From contig NZ_BBMZ01000008.1 of NCBI RefSeq assembly GCF_000759795.1, forward strand, positions 186,001 to 250,000: a stretch of DNA of 64,000 bases, written 5' to 3'. The translations under genes and the position numbers were made by a program. Shown one piece after another: positions 61,641-64,000 of the stretch. The notes beneath the pieces are model-generated. The model was not told the origin of the DNA. It saw only the letters and a program-made list of their open reading frames with translations, and made no database searches. This DNA comes from Pseudescherichia vulneris NBRC 102420. Its GTDB lineage: Bacteria; Pseudomonadota; Gammaproteobacteria; Enterobacterales; Enterobacteriaceae. Positions within the stretch are counted from its first letter, which is position 1, and each line of letters starts with the position of its first letter.

Positions 61641-62162
61641 ATGAACAGTATTTTTTATTCTGTTATTGCCCTGCTGCTGCTTACCGGCGGCGTACTTTTA
61701 ATGATGCGTGGGTTCAATGAAAGCTCGCCAGAGGCAGAGATAAGTCCCGATTACGGCCCCGAACCCTTAACAAAAGAGGAGGGGGAAGATCATTTTTCCA
61801 TCCTGATGAATGCCATTACCCCCGTCTGGTACTGGCGCATAAACCATGAATATATTGATTTTCTGCACGCCACTATTAAGCGAATGAACATGGCGGATCT
61901 GAACCGCACGCCAGGCTTATTTGAGGCGCAGCGCCGCTGTAGCGATCTCAATTCGGCGGTGTATCGCTACTACGACAATATAAAAAAACGCTGCCTGAAC
62001 GGTGAGAAGGTTTCTCATGGCGATCTGGAGGTGCTCAATTTACGACAATGCTTTCGCGAATTTAGTCTGCAAGCCTACCCCTCGTTGGTCGCGCTGGTAT
62101 GGCCTGAGTATCAGCGTCCGGATGTCGATCCCAACCAGGTAACAACCTTTCCCGCAGAGTAA
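61641..62162 (+). CDS. Membrane-anchored protein of unknown function
   Basis: The 173-aa product has one N-terminal TM segment (YSVIALLLLTGGVLLMMRG, about residues 6-24), then an acidic linker (SPEAEISPDYGPEPLTKEEGED) and a soluble helical domain (WYWRINHEYIDFLHATIKRMN ... RCSDLNSAVYRYYDNIKKRC ... LNLRQCFREFSLQAYPSLVALVW). It has a TGGAGCCCGCTG ribosome-binding region before the ATG. It is divergent from the helical pair at 60652-61537. Not recognised. Confidence 0.57.
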   Translation: MNSIFYSVIALLLLTGGVLLMMRGFNESSPEAEISPDYGPEPLTKEEGEDHFSILMNAITPVWYWRINHEYIDFLHATIKRMNMADLNRTPGLFEAQRRCSDLNSAVYRYYDNIKKRCLNGEKVSHGDLEVLNLRQCFREFSLQAYPSLVALVWPEYQRPDVDPNQVTTFPAE

Positions 62163-62233
62163 CCGCTCGGGTGACTGACAAACGCGTCACGTTATGCTTT
62201 GCTTAAAAAGCATTCACCCTCTGGAGAGCAACG

Positions 62234-63118
62234 ATGACGCGTTTGACGGCCAAAGACTTCCCGCAGGAACTACTCGACTATTACGACTACTACGCCCACG
62301 GCAAAATTTCCAAACGCGAGTTTTTACAGCTGGCAACCCGTTATGCCGTGGGCGGCATGACGGCGCTGGCCCTCTTCGATCTGCTCAAACCAAACTATGC
62401 CTTGGCCACTCAGGTTGAGTTTACCGACCCGGATATTCTACCGGAGTATATTCATTACCCCTCACCAAACGGTCATGGCGAGGTGCGCGGCTATCTGGTC
62501 AAGCCGACTAAAGCAGAGGGTAACGTGCCCGCTGTGGTGGTGGTGCATGAGAACCGGGGACTGAATCCCTATATAGAGGATGTGGCGCGGCGTGTTGCCA
62601 AGGCGGGGTATATTGCGTTGGCGCCGGACGGTTTAAGCTCCGTGGGCGGCTATCCCGGTAACGATGATGAAGGGCGAGCGCTACAGCAGAAGGTGGATCC
62701 CACTAAGCTGATGAATGACTTCTTTGCGGCAGTAGAATTTATGCAGAGGCATCCTAACGCCACCGGAAAGGTTGGCATCACCGGCTTTTGCTACGGTGGC
62801 GGGGTCGCGAACGCGGCGGCGGTCGCCTATCCAGAGCTGGCCTGCGCCGTGCCTTTCTATGGTCGTCAGGCCCCTATCGCCGACGTGCCAAAGATCAACG
62901 CACCCGTTTTACTGCACTATGCTCAGCTGGACACGCGCATCAACGAAGGCTGGCCGGCCTATGAGCAGGCGTTAAAGGCAAATAACAAGGTCTATAAAGC
63001 CTATATCTACCCCGACGTTAATCATGGATTTCATAATGACTCTACGCCGCGCTATGACCAGGCCGCAGCGGAGCTGGCATGGGAGCGCACCCTCGACTGG
63101 TTTAAAAAATACCTCTGA
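62234..63118 (+). CDS. yghX: Dienelactone hydrolase-family protein YghX
   Basis: The 294-aa product aligns along its whole length with E. coli YghX, which is a pseudogene in K-12. It is an alpha/beta hydrolase with a Cys nucleophile: TGFCYGGGVAN near residue 180, Asp in AQLDTRINEG near 234 and His in PDVNHGFHND near 260. VVHENRGLNPYIEDVARR near 100 is the oxyanion region. The N-terminal 60 residues (ISKREFLQLATRYAVGGMTALALF) look like a Tat or TM segment, so it is probably exported (inference). Here the frame is intact. Confidence 0.9.
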   Translation: MTRLTAKDFPQELLDYYDYYAHGKISKREFLQLATRYAVGGMTALALFDLLKPNYALATQVEFTDPDILPEYIHYPSPNGHGEVRGYLVKPTKAEGNVPAVVVVHENRGLNPYIEDVARRVAKAGYIALAPDGLSSVGGYPGNDDEGRALQQKVDPTKLMNDFFAAVEFMQRHPNATGKVGITGFCYGGGVANAAAVAYPELACAVPFYGRQAPIADVPKINAPVLLHYAQLDTRINEGWPAYEQALKANNKVYKAYIYPDVNHGFHNDSTPRYDQAAAELAWERTLDWFKKYL

Positions 63119-63133
63119 ATACCCGCTGTTAAA

Positions 63134-63162
63134 AAGTTACTTAAGTAAAATTTAAGCAACTT
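63134..63162 (+). terminator. Imperfect hairpin after yghX
   Basis: AAGTTACTTAA (63134-63144) and TTAAGCAACTT (63152-63162) form an 11-bp stem with one mismatch and a 7-base loop. The stem is A/T-rich and only a weak T-rich stretch follows, so terminator function is uncertain. Confidence 0.3.
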
Positions 63163-63259
63163 ATGTCAAAAACGCCTCGTCCTGCCTCTCTATAATAACC
63201 TTTATATTAGCATGGTTAATGATTCCTGTTACAGGTCATATGAAGGGGTGAAAGAGTTC

Positions 63260-64000
63260 ATGGACGACAGAGTGGTAGATACGCCTGTGGCACCGCAGGT
63301 GCAGCATTTTCCCTGTGTGGTGTATGAAACACAGAAAAAGATGGATGATTATCAGGCACCCGATATGCGTTACGGCGATCTCAGTGCCCATCGCCTGATG
63401 ACGTCCTACGGGCTCAACGATGTTTCAACCTTAGTTGATCCCTATACTCTGCAGCAGCTACCGAGGAATAACTTTCACGTTCCTCTCTACCAACCGTTGC
63501 CAAAAAGGGTAACGTTAAGCCGTGATGAGTGTATTCGACGTATGTTTAACGAGATGCGTTCGCTCTCCCATATGCCGTTCTCGCTGTATGGGCCGTATCG
63601 CTATGTGATAAATGAGATGATTGACCATCTGCAAAACGGTCATGGGCAGGTCTTCCGCTCACCGCTGTTGAATCAGGCGATTAAGGAGCAAATTACTCAG
63701 GACGGTTCGGAAAATAACACTTTAAAAATGATAGAAAAAGTTTTAGATAACACCATTATTAAGCAAAAGAAAACTGTCCCAAGTTCTTTAAAGTCACATG
63801 TTAAGAAAAGTATCTCAGGAGGCCGTTTACCAAAATTCGATCGTCTTGAGGACAGGGCTAACGGCTTGGGGATCACCGTTCATGATACTTGGGCAACATG
63901 CATCACGATTACATCGGTTGTTTTTAGCGCCACGTGCTGGAAAGCCTCAGTCCATTACCGCATCCAGGATCACTTTGGACTAGATGATGACGACATCCTG
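63260..64000 (+). CDS. DUF3289-like protein, N-terminal part (cut by window edge)
   Basis: The ATG at 63260 opens a frame of 247 codons with no stop up to the window edge, so the gene is incomplete. The translation starts MDDRVVDTPVAPQVQHFPC. It shows DUF3289 features: RMFNEMRSLSHMPFSLYGPYRYVINEMIDHL (about residues 94-124), PKFDRLEDRANGLGITVHD (about 192-210) and VHYRIQDHFGLDDDDI at the end. DUF3289 proteins are found in enterobacteria near toxin and secretion genes; function is unsettled. AAAGAG lies just before the ATG. It may be an effector, with its immunity partner downstream of the window (inference). Confidence 0.72.
   Translation, partial: MDDRVVDTPVAPQVQHFPCVVYETQKKMDDYQAPDMRYGDLSAHRLMTSYGLNDVSTLVDPYTLQQLPRNNFHVPLYQPLPKRVTLSRDECIRRMFNEMRSLSHMPFSLYGPYRYVINEMIDHLQNGHGQVFRSPLLNQAIKEQITQDGSENNTLKMIEKVLDNTIIKQKKTVPSSLKSHVKKSISGGRLPKFDRLEDRANGLGITVHDTWATCITITSVVFSATCWKASVHYRIQDHFGLDDDDIL

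Overview
The window is a chromosomal segment of an enterobacterium (Enterobacteriaceae, near Enterobacter, Lelliottia or Kosakonia; the species cannot be fixed by reading alone). The backbone follows the E. coli K-12 gene order from mug/rpoD to exbBD/yghA/yghX, and most proteins match their E. coli counterparts closely in length and sequence. Backbone genes are GC-rich. REP/BIME palindromes sit at several 3' ends.

Layout. 1-766: a zinc alcohol dehydrogenase cut by the window edge, divergent from an HxlR regulator with a perfect 7-bp-arm palindrome between them. 800-8100: an AT-rich accessory island ending at tRNA-Ile(CAU). It carries an orphan RNase A-like toxin with a CdiI-type immunity protein, a tyrosine phosphatase/ADP-ribosylglycohydrolase fusion with a lipoprotein, a duplicated divergent module of a helical protein and a two-TM protein (one copy decayed), a 58-aa two-TM protein, a WapI-like protein and a DUF1493-like protein. 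8350-35750: conserved backbone: mug, the rpsU-dnaG-rpoD macromolecular synthesis operon, tsaD, plsY, folB, uppP, cca, ygiM, ygiF, glnE, hldE, ubiK, an FMN riboswitch with ribB, zupT, ygiD, tolC-ygiB-ygiC, and nudF-yqiB-cpdA-yqiA-parE.

35850-41900: a second accessory segment between parE and ygiN. It holds a YeaR/YoaG-like pair, with YoaG internally duplicated, and an AraC-regulated DUF2264 / MFS transporter / GH88 unsaturated-uronide cassette. 41950-58900: backbone again: ygiN, mdaB, ygiW (with qseBC absent at its E. coli position), parC, plsC, ftsP, ygiQ, an inserted DASS anion transporter, dkgA, yqhD, yqhC, yghB, metC and exbBD. 58892-59661: a 181-aa gene of unknown function bracketed by a 51-bp direct duplication of the exbD terminator. 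59670-64000: yghA, three unrecognised genes, an intact yghX and the start of a DUF3289 protein that runs off the window.

How the genes work together. The backbone covers transcription and replication initiation (rpoD, dnaG), decatenation (parE, parC), tRNA maturation and modification (cca, tsaD), envelope biogenesis (uppP, hldE, plsY, plsC, ftsP, tolC), nitrogen regulation (glnE), metal uptake (zupT, exbBD; both with Fur-like sites) and aldehyde detoxification (yqhD, dkgA, yqhC). The accessory segments look like polymorphic toxin/immunity material and an oligouronide catabolic cassette. The best candidates for something undescribed are the duplicated 5.3-7.5 kb module with its coupled microprotein, the three-part ADP-ribosylglycohydrolase, and the terminator-bracketed 181-aa gene.
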